DNA of 64,000 bases from Hirsutella rhossiliensis (taxonomy: Eukaryota; Ascomycota; Sordariomycetes; Hypocreales; Ophiocordycipitaceae). Shown here in pieces: positions 12,220 to 23,258 of this stretch; positions within the stretch are counted from its first letter, which is position 1; every line of letters begins with the position of its first letter. The position numbers and the translations under genes are program-made. The stretch spans positions 1,116,001 to 1,180,000 of the forward strand of contig NW_025408675.1 of NCBI RefSeq assembly GCF_020360975.1, in the 5' to 3' direction. The notes below the pieces were generated by a model that did no database searches, had not been told where the DNA came from, and saw only the letters and a program-made list of their open reading frames with translations.

Positions 12220-12320
12220 CTGCTGTGCCGGATTTTTTGGGCTGTGCCGGATTTTTTGGGCCAACTAAGTGGCGAAGACACTTAGTTGGGCTGCTGTGGC
12301 CCCACACCAAGATCAACGGG
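12220..12320 (-). repeat. Right terminal inverted repeat (101 bp)
   Basis: It is the exact inverted copy of 9536-9636. Its outer 36 bases are read as the last 12 codons (PVDLGVGPQQPN) of the truncated CDC25, followed by TAA at 12282-12284, so this end supplies the stop codon of the host gene. Confidence 0.95.
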
Positions 12321-14119
12321 TAGTCGTGAGCCGGGTCGACTGGGTCCTGTGGGGGAGTCGTTGACGCACGACTCTCTCTGGCCAAAGGCAAAAGATTGCG
12401 CGCGACCGAGGCCTTTTCGGGCCTTTAATCGTCCCATTTCGCGCTCGCACGTGCGCTGATGCTTCTCGTCCGACATCTCAACGTATTCCGGGGGGAAACA
12501 CCTGCCGCGGTGCTCGGCGAAGAAACCGCTGTATCCGCCGTCCAGGATGTAGACCTCGGGATACGTCAGGCGAGGGTAGTGTTCGGCGTTGACAGTACGA
12601 TCCTCGGACCGGATATGGCGGGCCATGAGCGGCGCCCGGTGGGCAGAGTACTCGCAGTGGAAGACGAGCAAGGTTCTCCCGGCCATTGGCGTTTGGAAGA
12701 GCTGGGAGGCCAGCAGCTCCTTGTCGTTGTGGTTGACTGCCCCTTCAATGTGGCCCCCGTCGTACTCGTACTCGAAGCGGCAGTCAATGACCACCTTTTG
12801 ATCGAACTGCTCGGTGTATTTCCCGTCCAACACGTCCAGGAGCGTCTCCTTGCTAATGCGAGGGATGATGTCTGTAGGATCTTCGGGCAGGAAATGGGGA
12901 AGGAGCAGTTCGTGGATCTCCTCAATGTCCATGACGGACTTGAGCGAAGAGGTGTTGGCTTCTTCACTGTCGGGCTTCGGCTTCATGATATCAGCGGGGT
13001 GCTCGAACATGCTCAGCGAGCGTCGAAACTGCTTTCGGTTCCTCAAAAACGGGTTCGACTGTCGCCTAGAGTGGCAGTTCAAAGGCGACCCATGACGTTG
13101 GCTGCCGGATCCCGCCAGGCCGACGAACAGTGGTCTGGGGCGAGAGGCCATGGTGGCGGAAGACGGGGGGCTATTAGCTGACTGCTCCCGCGGCGGAGAC
13201 GCCGACTCGAAGCATTCGCCGAGCGAGAGATTCGAGCTCGAGTGGCTCAGGCCACAGTCGGCTCCGAAGCGAAAGGCAGGCAATTGAGGCTCGGCCTGGG
13301 CTCTGCTGGGGACGGCAGTGGTGGTGAGGCCCTTCATACGACTCAGAGAGGGTCGACGGGGAGCAGCTATCTTGCGGCTTCACACGAGACTGTCAGTATG
13401 TATGGTCTGCTTGCGGACACGACAGGAATGCTCATTGAGACTGACTCAGCCACGATTGGTTTAGACGGCTCCAACGAGCCCTGGCGCGTGATTGGGGCCG
13501 GGGAATCCAGCACCATGTCGTCGTCATGGTCGTCGTCGACAGTAGGTGTCGAAATGGGCGTCGGAGATGTAATCTCAACCTGCGTGCAGAAGGGCGTCTT
13601 GTGCGGCAGGGGAGACACCTCCATGAGCTCCGTCGTCGGACCCGGCGACGACGAGGGGAGAGGAGGGGTCGTGACGAAGTCTGGACCAAGGTCAGCTTTG
13701 TAACAGGCCATTCAGTCTTGGCTCATGTTCAGGCGGTACTTACGCCTGCTCTCCATGCCGCTCATCATGTTGGCAGTAAATAGCGCGCGTCGGGGAGTCG
13801 GGAACTGAGGGCTAAGAGGCGTCGAGGGTTAGCAAGCATCACACGTTGGAGCCAGGCATGGCACGAACCTGGCGTCACTGTCGAGGCGGAAGTTCTGGGA
13901 GAGGTCCGCAGCCAGGCTAGCAGCAGGCGAGGAGCCGCGGACATCCTTGACGTTGAAGTAGTCAGAACCGCTCTTGTGCAGCTGCTCACGGAGGCTAAAG
14001 GCCCCAGAATGGCTCGAGTAGTGCGAGTGTGGTCCAGAACGGAGGATGTCTCTGCCGCCCCAAGCCGGCGCAGGCATGAGGGGGCGGTGCAGAGCCGCCA
14101 ACGGAGAGGACGCCTCCAT
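12282..14119 (-). CDS. CDC25: Cdc25-family M-phase inducer phosphatase, C-terminus replaced by transposon sequence
   Basis: Exons (complement) 13869-14119, 13744-13811, 13419-13695 and 12282-13377 give 563 residues. The third intron (13378-13418, 41 bp) is the least certain; the exon 4 frame begins upstream of 13337 with RRPSLSRMKG, typical of the family. The start at 14119 (MEASSPLAAL) fits the family. The rhodanese-like catalytic domain carries HCEYSAHR (the C-x5-R loop), with Cys440 and Arg446. Cdc25 dephosphorylates the inhibitory tyrosine of Cdk1 at mitotic entry. Residues 552-563 are encoded by the transposon's right repeat; the native last 24 codons lie at 9459-9533. The catalytic domain is complete, so the allele may still work. 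The 3' UTR and poly(A) signal must now come from the element. Confidence 0.9.
12321..12322. repeat. TA target-site duplication, right
   Basis: TA directly follows the right inverted repeat (CAACGGG then TA). It pairs with the copy at 9534-9535 and falls in the last two bases of a Leu codon (CTA) of CDC25 on the minus strand. Confidence 0.9.
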
Positions 14120-17100
14120 GATTGCACCAGTACGAAGCTTGCTCGTGCAGACGAGGGAGCATGCGGCGATGTTGCTACTGGTATATGTCGTGACGGAAAG
14201 AGTGGCAATTAAGGAATGAGTCCCCGGGGTCCGGTCCCAGAAGAGCAAAAGCGAATGCTGCGACGGTTTATAGACAAACAAAGGTATGAACAAAGAAAGA
14301 AACAGCCACGGGGCTCTCGATACGACTGCAAGGACCCGAGGGGTGTGGGAGCGTGCGTGCCCAGGTGCCGGTCCGTGGCGTCAGTCCCGTCCAGCCCAGA
14401 CCAGGTGCTCCGGAATCCGGGGACCGACGAGGGGGAACGACGGTTTCGTGGCTCGCTGTTATCGTATCGAGGGCATTGGGGACGGCGAGGGCTCGGCGGA
14501 GGGGGAGGGGGCGGCGGCCGTCGACTCGAGGCCCGTCCTGGCTGGATGCCTGGAGAGGGAGCGGCCGCCTCGGGCTACGGGTAGCATGCAATGGGGCGCG
14601 GATGGGTTTTTTTCGGGCGGTCTCGTCTGGTGCGAGACGAGGGCGGATGGGGCGTTTGAAAAAGTCCCGGGCCCGGCAGAAACTGGTGAAGAGGGTCTGA
14701 AGGGGGGGGGGGGTCCTGCTCGAGTGGTGTCAATGCTGGGCGGGCCGTATGGAGAAGAGGCAGGCCTACCTCGCCCTCTTTCACTCGTCCCGTCTCGTGG
14801 CCGTACAAGGCACTTGGTGATGGAGGGGGAGGGAGAACAAAGAGTGGGCGAGGGAGCAGCGCCTTTTCAATGGGCGTGCAACGGGGCCAGCTGGGTACCG
14901 GGCGCTGGGATGGAGATGGGACGTTGTTAGGGGCGACTGGGAAACCCAAGACCTGCCTAGTAGCGACGAGAGAGTGGACGGGGTGGATGCGTAGTACGGG
15001 CGGCGGGCAGGCAGTAGTACTCCGTATGCTACAGTATGTATGGATGTGCACGCATGCTTGCCCAGACAGGCAGGTAGGTGATTAGGTAGTAGGAGTATAA
15101 CGGCTGTACTGTCTGTATTGTGCTAGGCAGCCTTATGAATAGCACAGGTAATCGGGACTAATCCAGTATAGCCGGCCCAGCCCTGCCCTGTCCACGCTGC
15201 GCAACAGCGCTGTGGCAGGACGCACTGATCAGTGAGCAGTACGTACCTGCATACAGCACAGGTCCGGGCACCAAAGGTACACACGCCTGGGGAGGGGAAA
15301 GCCCCGAAGGGCGGACGAGAGGTGGGGTGAAGCTCGAGCTAGCAACCGTCAGCTCTGCGAATGACTTTGGGCCGGGAAGATCCATGGATGGATGAGACGG
15401 CGCGGCTACCCAGTGGAGATGGATCTCAGCCCGCCCTTGTCGCCATGCGGCAACTCGTACCGGGTACCCGCCGCCGCCGCACGGACTGCGGGAAGCTGGT
15501 CGTACCGAGGACTGCGGAATTAAAATACCTTTTGCACTTGGGCTCTAGTTAGGCAGGTGGACAACGTTGAGTTGGGTGCTGACCTAGTGTCTCTAGTGGC
15601 CCCCACAGTTGCTCTCCCTTTGGCCGCCTGGGACACTGGCAAATGGCGAGTTGCAACTTGTCCACCGTCTGGTGTTTTTTTTTAAACAGCAGACCGCTCG
15701 CGACTGCTGCTGCTGCTACTACGTATGTACAGTACCTCCTGTAAGCGCAATGTCTAGCATCTTGCTCGCCTGCCTTTCGGGGTTGCGATGTGCAGACGCA
15801 CAAGCCTCCTGTGGCGCGCGGCTTACACAGCCATTGCTCGGAATAGGTACGAAAGTACCTTACCTTGTACGTATATGGGACTCCGTAGCGTGATTCTCGT
15901 GGATAGGTACGCATCGGCTGTGCCTCGTGTGCAGAAATGTGCCCAGAGATGCGTTGTACATATGCATGTACACATGTAGGTATGCAGGCGTGTAGAATGT
16001 GCACATGGAACACATGGAAGCCCAGGCCCAGAGTGGCTTAGACCCGGCGCAGGGGACCGAGCCATATCCGGTAAGTCGACGTCGTTGCTCAGCAAAGGGT
16101 GGGGCGGCCAGTAGGGCAAGCGAGCGGGTACGACATGACTAAGGCCTGGCTGTCAACCGTCGAGGTATCCGGATACCTGGATCCGCGGCCAGCCGGAGCG
16201 CATCTGGCCAAGTATCTCGATACCTTGTCTCAGGCGCGGTGCCAAGGGCAACCGCTTTCCTTGCTTCTTCGTGTCTCCTGCTTTCTGCTTCTGCTTCTCC
16301 TCATCCTAAATAGAGGGCCACCTAAAAAAAAGCATTCGTTCTTTGTACTGTACAGCACGTACGAAAAAAGAACCACGACCGACACAGCCCGGCATCGCTC
16401 GACTCATGATGCCAGCAGTCGAGGCATGTGAGTGAGGACACTCTTACTCCATGGCAATGTCTGGGTATCGGATGCTTGATCGGAGCACGTCATTCCGGCG
16501 GATTCCAGTTCGCGTCCTCCCGTCCTAGCCTTCGGCTGCTGAGAGCGAGCCTCGGATTTCACAATGGCCCACCGCGCTCCCCTGTCCACGCTACAGTACC
16601 GGTACGTGCCATCTTTCCACTCCCATCATGGGTGCTCCTCCCCGTTGCCGGGTTGAGACAGCCACAGGCGTGGCCAACCGGGACAAGGGGACTGACTAGT
16701 CGTGGGTATCGTGGCCGCTCATTATCGGTCGATGAATGTGCTTTCATTTTCCTTTTGCAGGGTTTTCTTCACCGCACCCGTGTCTAATGCAGGTTGGTGC
16801 ATCGGAGCATAGCTCAATCTTCCTCTTCTTCGTCTCCTTGTTTTTTTCCCCCTAGGATCCGTGAGAGGAGAGCTGAAGTCAGCCATGTCTACGGAGTAGA
16901 AATTGCCCTGCACCTCTTGCATCTCCATAAAACACCAGCCAGCATAATAATGAGAGAGACAAGGCGCACACACGTCATACCCGCACCCCCATGGACCACC
17001 CTGTCCCTTCCTTACATGCGTGATCCCTGGTGCGCTTCATTGGCGATTCTGGCGCTCCCTTGACTAATACTTGCAACTACCTAGGTCTCTCCCGGCCATC

Positions 17101-19893
17101 TTACCAACGACAGCTTGTTGACTCTTGGTGCCACGGCCAACGACTACAGAGTAAGAGGAGCTGCTGGGTGTATCCCGAGTCCCGGACCCGTCCCGAACCA
17201 AGCCCGGTACGTACCCGGCTACCTCCCTGGCATCGAATCCTTCCCTGCAAGGAAAAGCAAGACCTGACAAGGTTGTCGCCCTCCCTGGAGAGCCGCTCAT
17301 CTCGATTCGCCCTGGTGGATCAGGAGGGATGCACGCCGCGCGGGGAATCAGTCTCCCTGACGAAAATCTGACATGCCGCTCCCTTACCTCTTCTTTGCCT
17401 CGAACCATATGCCCAACCACGGCCGGCTGACAACTCAAAAGCGCTTCAGACATCGCTCGAACAGCCTTGTACTGTGCTTACCCGTTCCCCACACACCATC
17501 CTTTGTTTGATACCTCCCTCCATGGACATCCAGTGTCGTGTCGACCCATATCTGAGCAGCCTGACAGCCAAGGCGCCCGGATTGCCTTTGACACCCTGCG
17601 CGGGCAGACGACTCCGGTTTGGCCACCTCTCCGCCGCTCACCCAAGTAAACAAAGCTTATCCTCAAGCGTCAACCCACGGCCGGGTCCGCCGCGGCGGCG
17701 TCCATGCAGCTCTGCTTGGTCCTGGCCACGGGGACAAGAGCTCTGGCAATAGATACCGGACCGCCTCCGCTCCTGTTTCGTAACTATGTGTTGGGTCATG
17801 TATCAGAACAAAGGGCCCTTCCCTTCCTCCCACCCTCCACCCGTCGGTCGGATCGCCCGAGTCCCGGACGCCGGCCAGCGCAAGGTAGGCCGGAAACTTT
17901 CTGGGGTCAAGAGCAGGGCCGGCGCCCGAGAGAACGTGGAATTGGCATGAATGAGGATTGTTGGATCCAGTCAGAACAGGGTTCATCCGAGCCGTAAAGC
18001 GAGTGGATAGATGTTTTGGCAAAGACTCGACCGCGTTGCCGTTCACGGGACGCGCTCATCGTCGATGGAGTGCTTGCCGTCCCGATCCATCGAAGCGGAC
18101 CTTGGCCGGCTCCGCGCCAAGGCTATGCGCCATGTCCGTCGTCAACTGCGGAATGGTGTTCTCAGCAACATCCCGCTCCTTCTCCCGTTTCTCTGATAGC
18201 CTGCAAGCCACTATGGTGCCATCCATCCTCGCCAACCCAAGCGTCTCGCGCCCCACTCTCGTGCCCTCCATCACGTCGACCCGGCGCCATTTGTGGACGA
18301 GTGCGCAGCCACATGCCGTATGCGTCGGCTCGTCGAGGCGAGCGTACACACGTCAAGCAGCGCTAGACGCACCGACAGGGGCCTTTGTCCTTTGTTTACA
18401 GAAAGTTGTTGGACCAGCTCGTCGTTGACTCCCTTTGGGGGTTAAACAAAAGCAAGTGCCCTCGTCGCCATTGAAACCAAGCTTGGCCAATCGCTTGCGC
18501 GAGCTCTCTGCCTCGGTGTCAGTCAGCGCTCCGCTTGCATCTTCAGCTGACTTTTGCCCGTCTGGTCTCCCCAATCAGGGCACGATGAGCGGCGGCCGAA
18601 GCAGGGATCCCCGCCGACGACGACGTCTCAACAGCGACCATGTACAGCAGGCTCCCACCCCTCCTCATGTGATCCCATGACGCGAGAGGGGAAACAAAGG
18701 CGAGCCGAGAGCCAAGCCAGCACTCATGATGCATCGGATGGCACACGGGGCTCGTTTGAGCTGTGCAGGGTTGCAAGGGTGGTTCGTATCCGCCGCGAAA
18801 ACAGGTCCTGCCGCTTCGTGTGTGTACAAAGTCCAAGTAAACAGAAGAGGGGCAGGCCGCGTCGGCCGCGTCGACCGCGTCATGGCCCCGCCCGGCAACG
18901 CCCGTGCTGTGCCACGGTGTCACGTGCCATCCCCGCGCAAATGCGGAGGCTATTTTGGTGCCCGGGGACCGGCTGGGCCCGTCAGTGCCGGCAGCCCGCT
19001 TGCTTGCCGGCCGAGGGGCGCCTGTGAGTTTTCGACAATGGCAATGCGCGGTCAGTGCAAAATGACTGTGCCTCGCCAGCGTGGCGCTTTTGAGTTTTTC
19101 GTTCGATTCCTCTGCTCTGTTGGAGCCCCGGTCGTCCGGGGCTGAATCCAACACGGTAGCATGCACTCGCACAGGCTGCATCTTCCCGTCGACATGATAA
19201 TCGATGAATCATCCATCGGCGCTGTCGAGTGGCCTTCTAGAACGCCAAGCAGAGCAGCCTCTACGAAGTACATGTGGCTGCAATGCCGAAGCGTCCGAGT
19301 GTGAGCGCAGACTAGCCCGCTTCAGGTGGAGAGACCTGCTCTTGTGGTTAGCCGAGTAAGAAAGAGTCTTGCACGGACTCTGCGTGTGAAGTATTCATAG
19401 ACTCGGGGATTCACTGGGGTTTTGTGCGGCCAAGGATTGTCCCGTAAATAGCAGTGTCGTTGCGCATTGTTTTACGGGGTTGGCTGGGTTATTGGTTGGT
19501 TATTATTGAATTTTGTCACACGCTTATCGCGCAATCATCTTCCGATCTGAGATAGGCAACCGCCACTCAATGACAACTGATGCCCTAAAGATAGCATGTG
19601 CTTGGACCCGTCCACGATGAAGCCTTGTTGCCTGGTTGTCGAGTCGAGACCCCGTGACCATCCGTCAAGATTGATCGTCGCACCAAAAGCAGCTGAAAAA
19701 TGATCGCTGCTATAGGGTAGGACAGACGGGGTCTGATCCCCACCCCGTCCATCTTGGTGGGGTCCCGCACTCGAAGGCGGTATGTAGCGGCAGAAAAGAT
19801 GATCCAAGTCTTTTTTTGGCCAGTCGACGGTCACGATGCGTCCGAGTGCAATGCCGATCGCATCAAACAACTTGCGCCGACCTCTCCGCACAG
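14120..19893. other. 5.8-kb region without recognisable genes between CDC25 and POL5
   Basis: The spacer lies between two divergent start codons. Many short ORFs occur on both strands, but they overlap each other, are rich in Arg, Pro and Ser, lack family-like motifs and show no convincing splice structure. I judge them chance ORFs in GC-rich DNA. Visible structure includes a G12 run at 14702-14713, frequent GTAC-containing motifs such as AGTACTCCGTA (15016-15026) and TACGGAGTA (16890-16898), pyrimidine-rich tracts near 16810-16860, and a strong hairpin at 19119-19152. A long UTR, a non-coding RNA or a distal promoter is possible; nothing in the sequence decides this. Confidence 0.55.
19119..19152. 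other. GC-rich imperfect hairpin
   Basis: Eight bases AGCCCCGG (19124-19131) pair with CCGGGGCT (19136-19143) around a TCGT loop. The stem continues with GTTGG/CCAAC (19119-19123 and 19148-19152) after a 4-nt bulge. It lies about 740 bp upstream of the POL5 ATG. Its function is unknown. Confidence 0.6.
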
Positions 19894-22800
19894 ATGGGTG
19901 GCAAACGAAAGCGCGGGGCCAAGGACAGTTCTAATCTTGGCCCTGGCCTCCCAAAACGAGCCAAGGGCGACTCCAAGATCCCACACGCCGCGACGAGGCC
20001 CAGCCTAGAACCGGCCCCATTCGTCGAGGCTCCCATTGCCGACGAAAGACGCCGAGAGGCCGCGCTCTACGATCTCCTCGGAAGCGAGGACGAGGGAGAC
20101 AGGATTGCGGCAGCCGACTGCATCGTCTCGAGTCTGCTAGGCGACCAAGGGGTTCCCGAACCGGTGCTTCAGAGACACCTTGACCGGCGCCTCTTCCGGG
20201 GACTCGCGAGCGGCCGCAATGCCTCGCGCCTTGGCTTTAGTCTCGTCATCACTGAGATCATGAGTCAGCTATTTGGCCAGAAGAGCAGCCTCGAGTCCAA
20301 GTACCCCGGCCTGACGTTCGACTCGGTACTGGCCCTGTTAGTGGACAAGACGCAGGCCGTGGGCAGCCTGCCGGGGCAAGAGGAGCGAGACCACTACTTT
20401 GGCCAGCTCTTTGGCATCGAGTGCTTCGTGCGGTCTGGCGTCGTGTTTGCCGACACCTCGAAATGGGACGCGGTTTTGGACCTGCTCCTGAAGCTGGGAA
20501 ACAAGAAAGTATGGCTGAGGTCACAATGCGGATGGGTCCTGGTCCAAGCTCTGGAACAAATGAGCGAAGACGAGGTCAAGAATACGCTTCTCAAAGTCGA
20601 AGCTGCTGGCCTGGCCAAGACCCCGGAAGGCGCGGCGGCTTGGCTTGTTGCCCTGAACAGGTACCCTAAGCTGAGGTTGAAGCCCTGGCGCAACCCCCTG
20701 TCCTCCAAATCTCTCAGTGATCTGGCTGCTGTCCTAAAGGAAAGCTTCAAGGTCTCCAACACGGACGCCGATGAAATGGCACAGGGCAACGGCAAGCAGG
20801 TCGGCTGGTCTGCGCAGCTGCATTTTGTGTGGGACATTATCCTCGGGTGCTTCGTAAAGGGGGGAGCGGAGGCGGACTTGGATGGCCTGAATCAGTTCTG
20901 GAGCCGCGTCGTCGACGGTAAGAAAGAAGTCCCGACCCGAGCCGGATTAAGAAGCAGGCTAACTGGGGCAGACGGGCTATTCTCCAAGAACGCGACCGAC
21001 GGCCAGAAGTTCAAGGGCTTCATGGTGTTTCAGAAAATGCTTCAGGGGCTGGTAGATCAAGATGCCAAGCTCGAGTGCCTGTTCAGCAAGAACTTCATGA
21101 CGTGCCTGATGAACCAAGCCGCCAAAGAAGACCGCTACTTGCACCGAGCAGCCGTGAAAACCCTGAAAGCCATCGAGGGGCTGGTCTCGACCCATCCCGG
21201 GGCTCTGGTCCCCGTGCTTCGAAATCTCCTGGGGAAGAATGGTGTATACAGCTTCGACCAGCGCACCAGCACCAAGACCGTGGACAAGCTGCTACAGATC
21301 ATCAACCTACAAAGCGCAGAAGGCGCCTTGGCCGTCATCCGGCAACCTATTGCGTCTCTGAAGCAGCGAGAAAATGACGAGGCCAAAGTTACCCTGAGAC
21401 TGTACGCCGACTATCTTTCCAAGGTCCTGAATGCATTTGCGTCAGACGCCCCTGCAGAGTCCCTCTCCGATGCCAAGAAGGGTGCTACGTACGGGCCCGT
21501 CTTGCAAGAGCTTTCCGCGCTGGCATACTCGCAGCCAGAGGGCATCCCGCAAGGTGCTCTGACAGAGCAGCTGCGTGATCACTGCCGGTCCCGCATTGAA
21601 TCCTCACTGGCGAGGCTGACGCGAAGGACGGACGACTTTAAGACTTTCTGCGGTGCGGTGGCCTCCATCGACCCGTCCTCGCGGACCATGACCGAAGAGA
21701 TCAAGTCAGCAATCAACGATGCTCTCTCTCGGATGAAGAAGCTTTTGAAGAACAAGTCGAAGAAGCAGGACGAAAAGGGCCTAGCCCAGGGGCTGGCAAT
21801 GCTTCATGCCGTGTCCATCTTCCAACTGTACAATGAAAACCCAGACGCGATGGAAGTGCTGGACGACCTCGCCCAGTTCAGCGACAGGCTTAAGACGGGC
21901 CACGCCGGCGATGGAGGCGAGGGAAGCTCCGAGCTCCTGGTCGAAATACTCCTTTCGATGGTCGCCCGCCCCTCGTCGTTGATGAGACAAATATCGCAGC
22001 AAGTCTTTGATGCCTTTACTGGCCAAATCTCGGCCCAGGGGCTGGCCTTGCTCACCGACCCGCTCGCCTCTGGCGAAAGCACAAGAGGTGAGAAGGAGCT
22101 GTTCAACACGGAAGAGGACGGGATGGAGGTTGATGGGAGTGGCTCGTCGGATGAGGATGCCGCTGCTGACTCGGACGTTGAAATCGACTCGGATGTGGAG
22201 TTCGTGGGGCTTGCCGGCAGCGGTGAAGGCAGCGACGAGGAGGGCGGCGACGAGGAGGAGAGCGGCGACTATGAGCAGAGCGGCGACGACGAGGACAAGA
22301 GCGACGCCGTCGCTGAGGGCCAGGCTCCGCAGGACCTCGACGAGCTGGTTGGCAAGATCCTCAACAGCCATCGCCTGGACAAGGACGACGACGCCGTCGA
22401 GTCCTGCTCCGACGGCGACATGTCTGACTCTGAGATGCTCGCCCTCGACGAGAAGCTGGCTGAGGTCTTTCGGCAGCGAACCAAGAGCCGGCCCGACAGC
22501 AAGAAGCAGAAAAAGGACGCCAAGCAGTCCGTCGTCAACTTCAAGCACCGCATCCTCGACCTCGTCGACGTCTACGTCGGCAACGAGGCCCTCAATCCGC
22601 TCGCCTTTTCGCTCCTCGTCCCGCTGCTGCGCCTCATGCGCACCACGTCGGCCAAGCCCCTGGCCAGCCGCGCGTGCGAAATCATCCTCAACTACCAGAG
22701 GGGCTGCAAGAAGGCACGTGGCGGCGGCGGCGGCAGGGAGGGGGACAAGGAGGTGGCAGCGGCGGCGGGCGACCTGCTCCCGTTGCTGCTCGAGGTGCAC

Positions 22801-23031
22801 GGCGAGGCGGCAAAGGACAATTCGCACGCGTACTCCAAGGCGGCCAGCGCGGCCAGCCTCATCGTTGCCTCGGCCATGTTTGCCGCCGACCGCGAGGCCA
22901 TCAAGCAGATGGCGGCCGTCTACGCCAAGACGCAGTCGGAGTGGGTGCTGGGCGAGGCCCGGCTGCAAAACTCTTTCTTCGCCGACTGGAACAACTGGTG
23001 TCAGAACCATGCCTCGCAGGCACGCTCTTGA
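19894..23031 (+). CDS. POL5: Pol5 / MYBBP1A-family nucleolar protein
   Basis: A single exon of 1045 residues. The start at 19894 (MGGKRKRGAKDSS) gives the usual basic N-terminus; the in-frame extension back to 19816 looks like leader sequence. Residues 55-400 carry the family signature (RRLFRGLASGRNASRLGFSL, ITEIMSQLFG, and the HEAT-like helices that follow). Residues about 739-805 are a long Asp/Glu/Ser tract typical of MYBBP1A/Pol5, and the C-terminal third is again helical. Members are nucleolar and act in rDNA transcription and 60S assembly; despite the name, they are not established DNA polymerases. With UTP20 this is the second ribosome-biogenesis gene in the window. The gene is convergent with the alpha-7 proteasome gene; only 227 bp separate the stop codons. 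Confidence 0.9.
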   Translation: MGGKRKRGAKDSSNLGPGLPKRAKGDSKIPHAATRPSLEPAPFVEAPIADERRREAALYDLLGSEDEGDRIAAADCIVSSLLGDQGVPEPVLQRHLDRRLFRGLASGRNASRLGFSLVITEIMSQLFGQKSSLESKYPGLTFDSVLALLVDKTQAVGSLPGQEERDHYFGQLFGIECFVRSGVVFADTSKWDAVLDLLLKLGNKKVWLRSQCGWVLVQALEQMSEDEVKNTLLKVEAAGLAKTPEGAAAWLVALNRYPKLRLKPWRNPLSSKSLSDLAAVLKESFKVSNTDADEMAQGNGKQVGWSAQLHFVWDIILGCFVKGGAEADLDGLNQFWSRVVDGKKEVPTRAGLRSRLTGADGLFSKNATDGQKFKGFMVFQKMLQGLVDQDAKLECLFSKNFMTCLMNQAAKEDRYLHRAAVKTLKAIEGLVSTHPGALVPVLRNLLGKNGVYSFDQRTSTKTVDKLLQIINLQSAEGALAVIRQPIASLKQRENDEAKVTLRLYADYLSKVLNAFASDAPAESLSDAKKGATYGPVLQELSALAYSQPEGIPQGALTEQLRDHCRSRIESSLARLTRRTDDFKTFCGAVASIDPSSRTMTEEIKSAINDALSRMKKLLKNKSKKQDEKGLAQGLAMLHAVSIFQLYNENPDAMEVLDDLAQFSDRLKTGHAGDGGEGSSELLVEILLSMVARPSSLMRQISQQVFDAFTGQISAQGLALLTDPLASGESTRGEKELFNTEEDGMEVDGSGSSDEDAAADSDVEIDSDVEFVGLAGSGEGSDEEGGDEEESGDYEQSGDDEDKSDAVAEGQAPQDLDELVGKILNSHRLDKDDDAVESCSDGDMSDSEMLALDEKLAEVFRQRTKSRPDSKKQKKDAKQSVVNFKHRILDLVDVYVGNEALNPLAFSLLVPLLRLMRTTSAKPLASRACEIILNYQRGCKKARGGGGGREGDKEVAAAAGDLLPLLLEVHGEAAKDNSHAYSKAASAASLIVASAMFAADREAIKQMAAVYAKTQSEWVLGEARLQNSFFADWNNWCQNHASQARS

Positions 23032-23258
23032 TGCTCGCAGGCGTCGAGGCGAGCCGACTTGGGCGTCGCACAGATTTCTCGCTATAGATAGACTGTGTAC
23101 ATGGAAGCCGCTTGAGAGTTGTGCTGCCCTCTTCTCGAAGTGCGTGGGAGGAGACGAAGGGGAGGCGCCGTGCTCTGCTGACTAGAGCATGCATTACTCT
23201 AGAGTTTGACCACGGCAGTTGGTAATGGCAGTACAGAGTGCACTCGTGGCACCGCACC

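Larger units (their letters stand above)
9536..12320 (-). mobile_element. pogo/Fot1-type DNA transposon (Tc1/mariner superfamily), inserted in CDC25
   Basis: A 2785-bp element bounded by identical 101-bp inverted repeats and a TA duplication. Inside is a degenerate transposase on the minus strand with an HTH region, a CENP-B-like DNA-binding region and a DDE_1 catalytic core. Its three catalytic aspartates lie at 11593-11595, 11128-11130 and 11021-11023, with about 35 residues between the last two. The protein family and TA target match fungal Fot1/Pot2/pogo elements. Transposase and CDC25 are transcribed in the same direction, and the element replaced the last 24 codons of CDC25. Identical terminal repeats indicate a recent insertion, while the frameshifted transposase suggests it was moved in trans. 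Confidence 0.93.

Noticed and set aside
14286..18428. Several 110-214 codon ORFs between CDC25 and POL5
   Set aside because: They overlap on both strands, have skewed Arg/Pro/Gly/Ser composition and no domain-like sequence, as expected of chance ORFs in GC-rich DNA.
21781..23010. 409-codon minus-strand ORF opposite POL5
   Set aside because: It is an antisense shadow of the GC-rich POL5 coding frame and has no recognisable domain.
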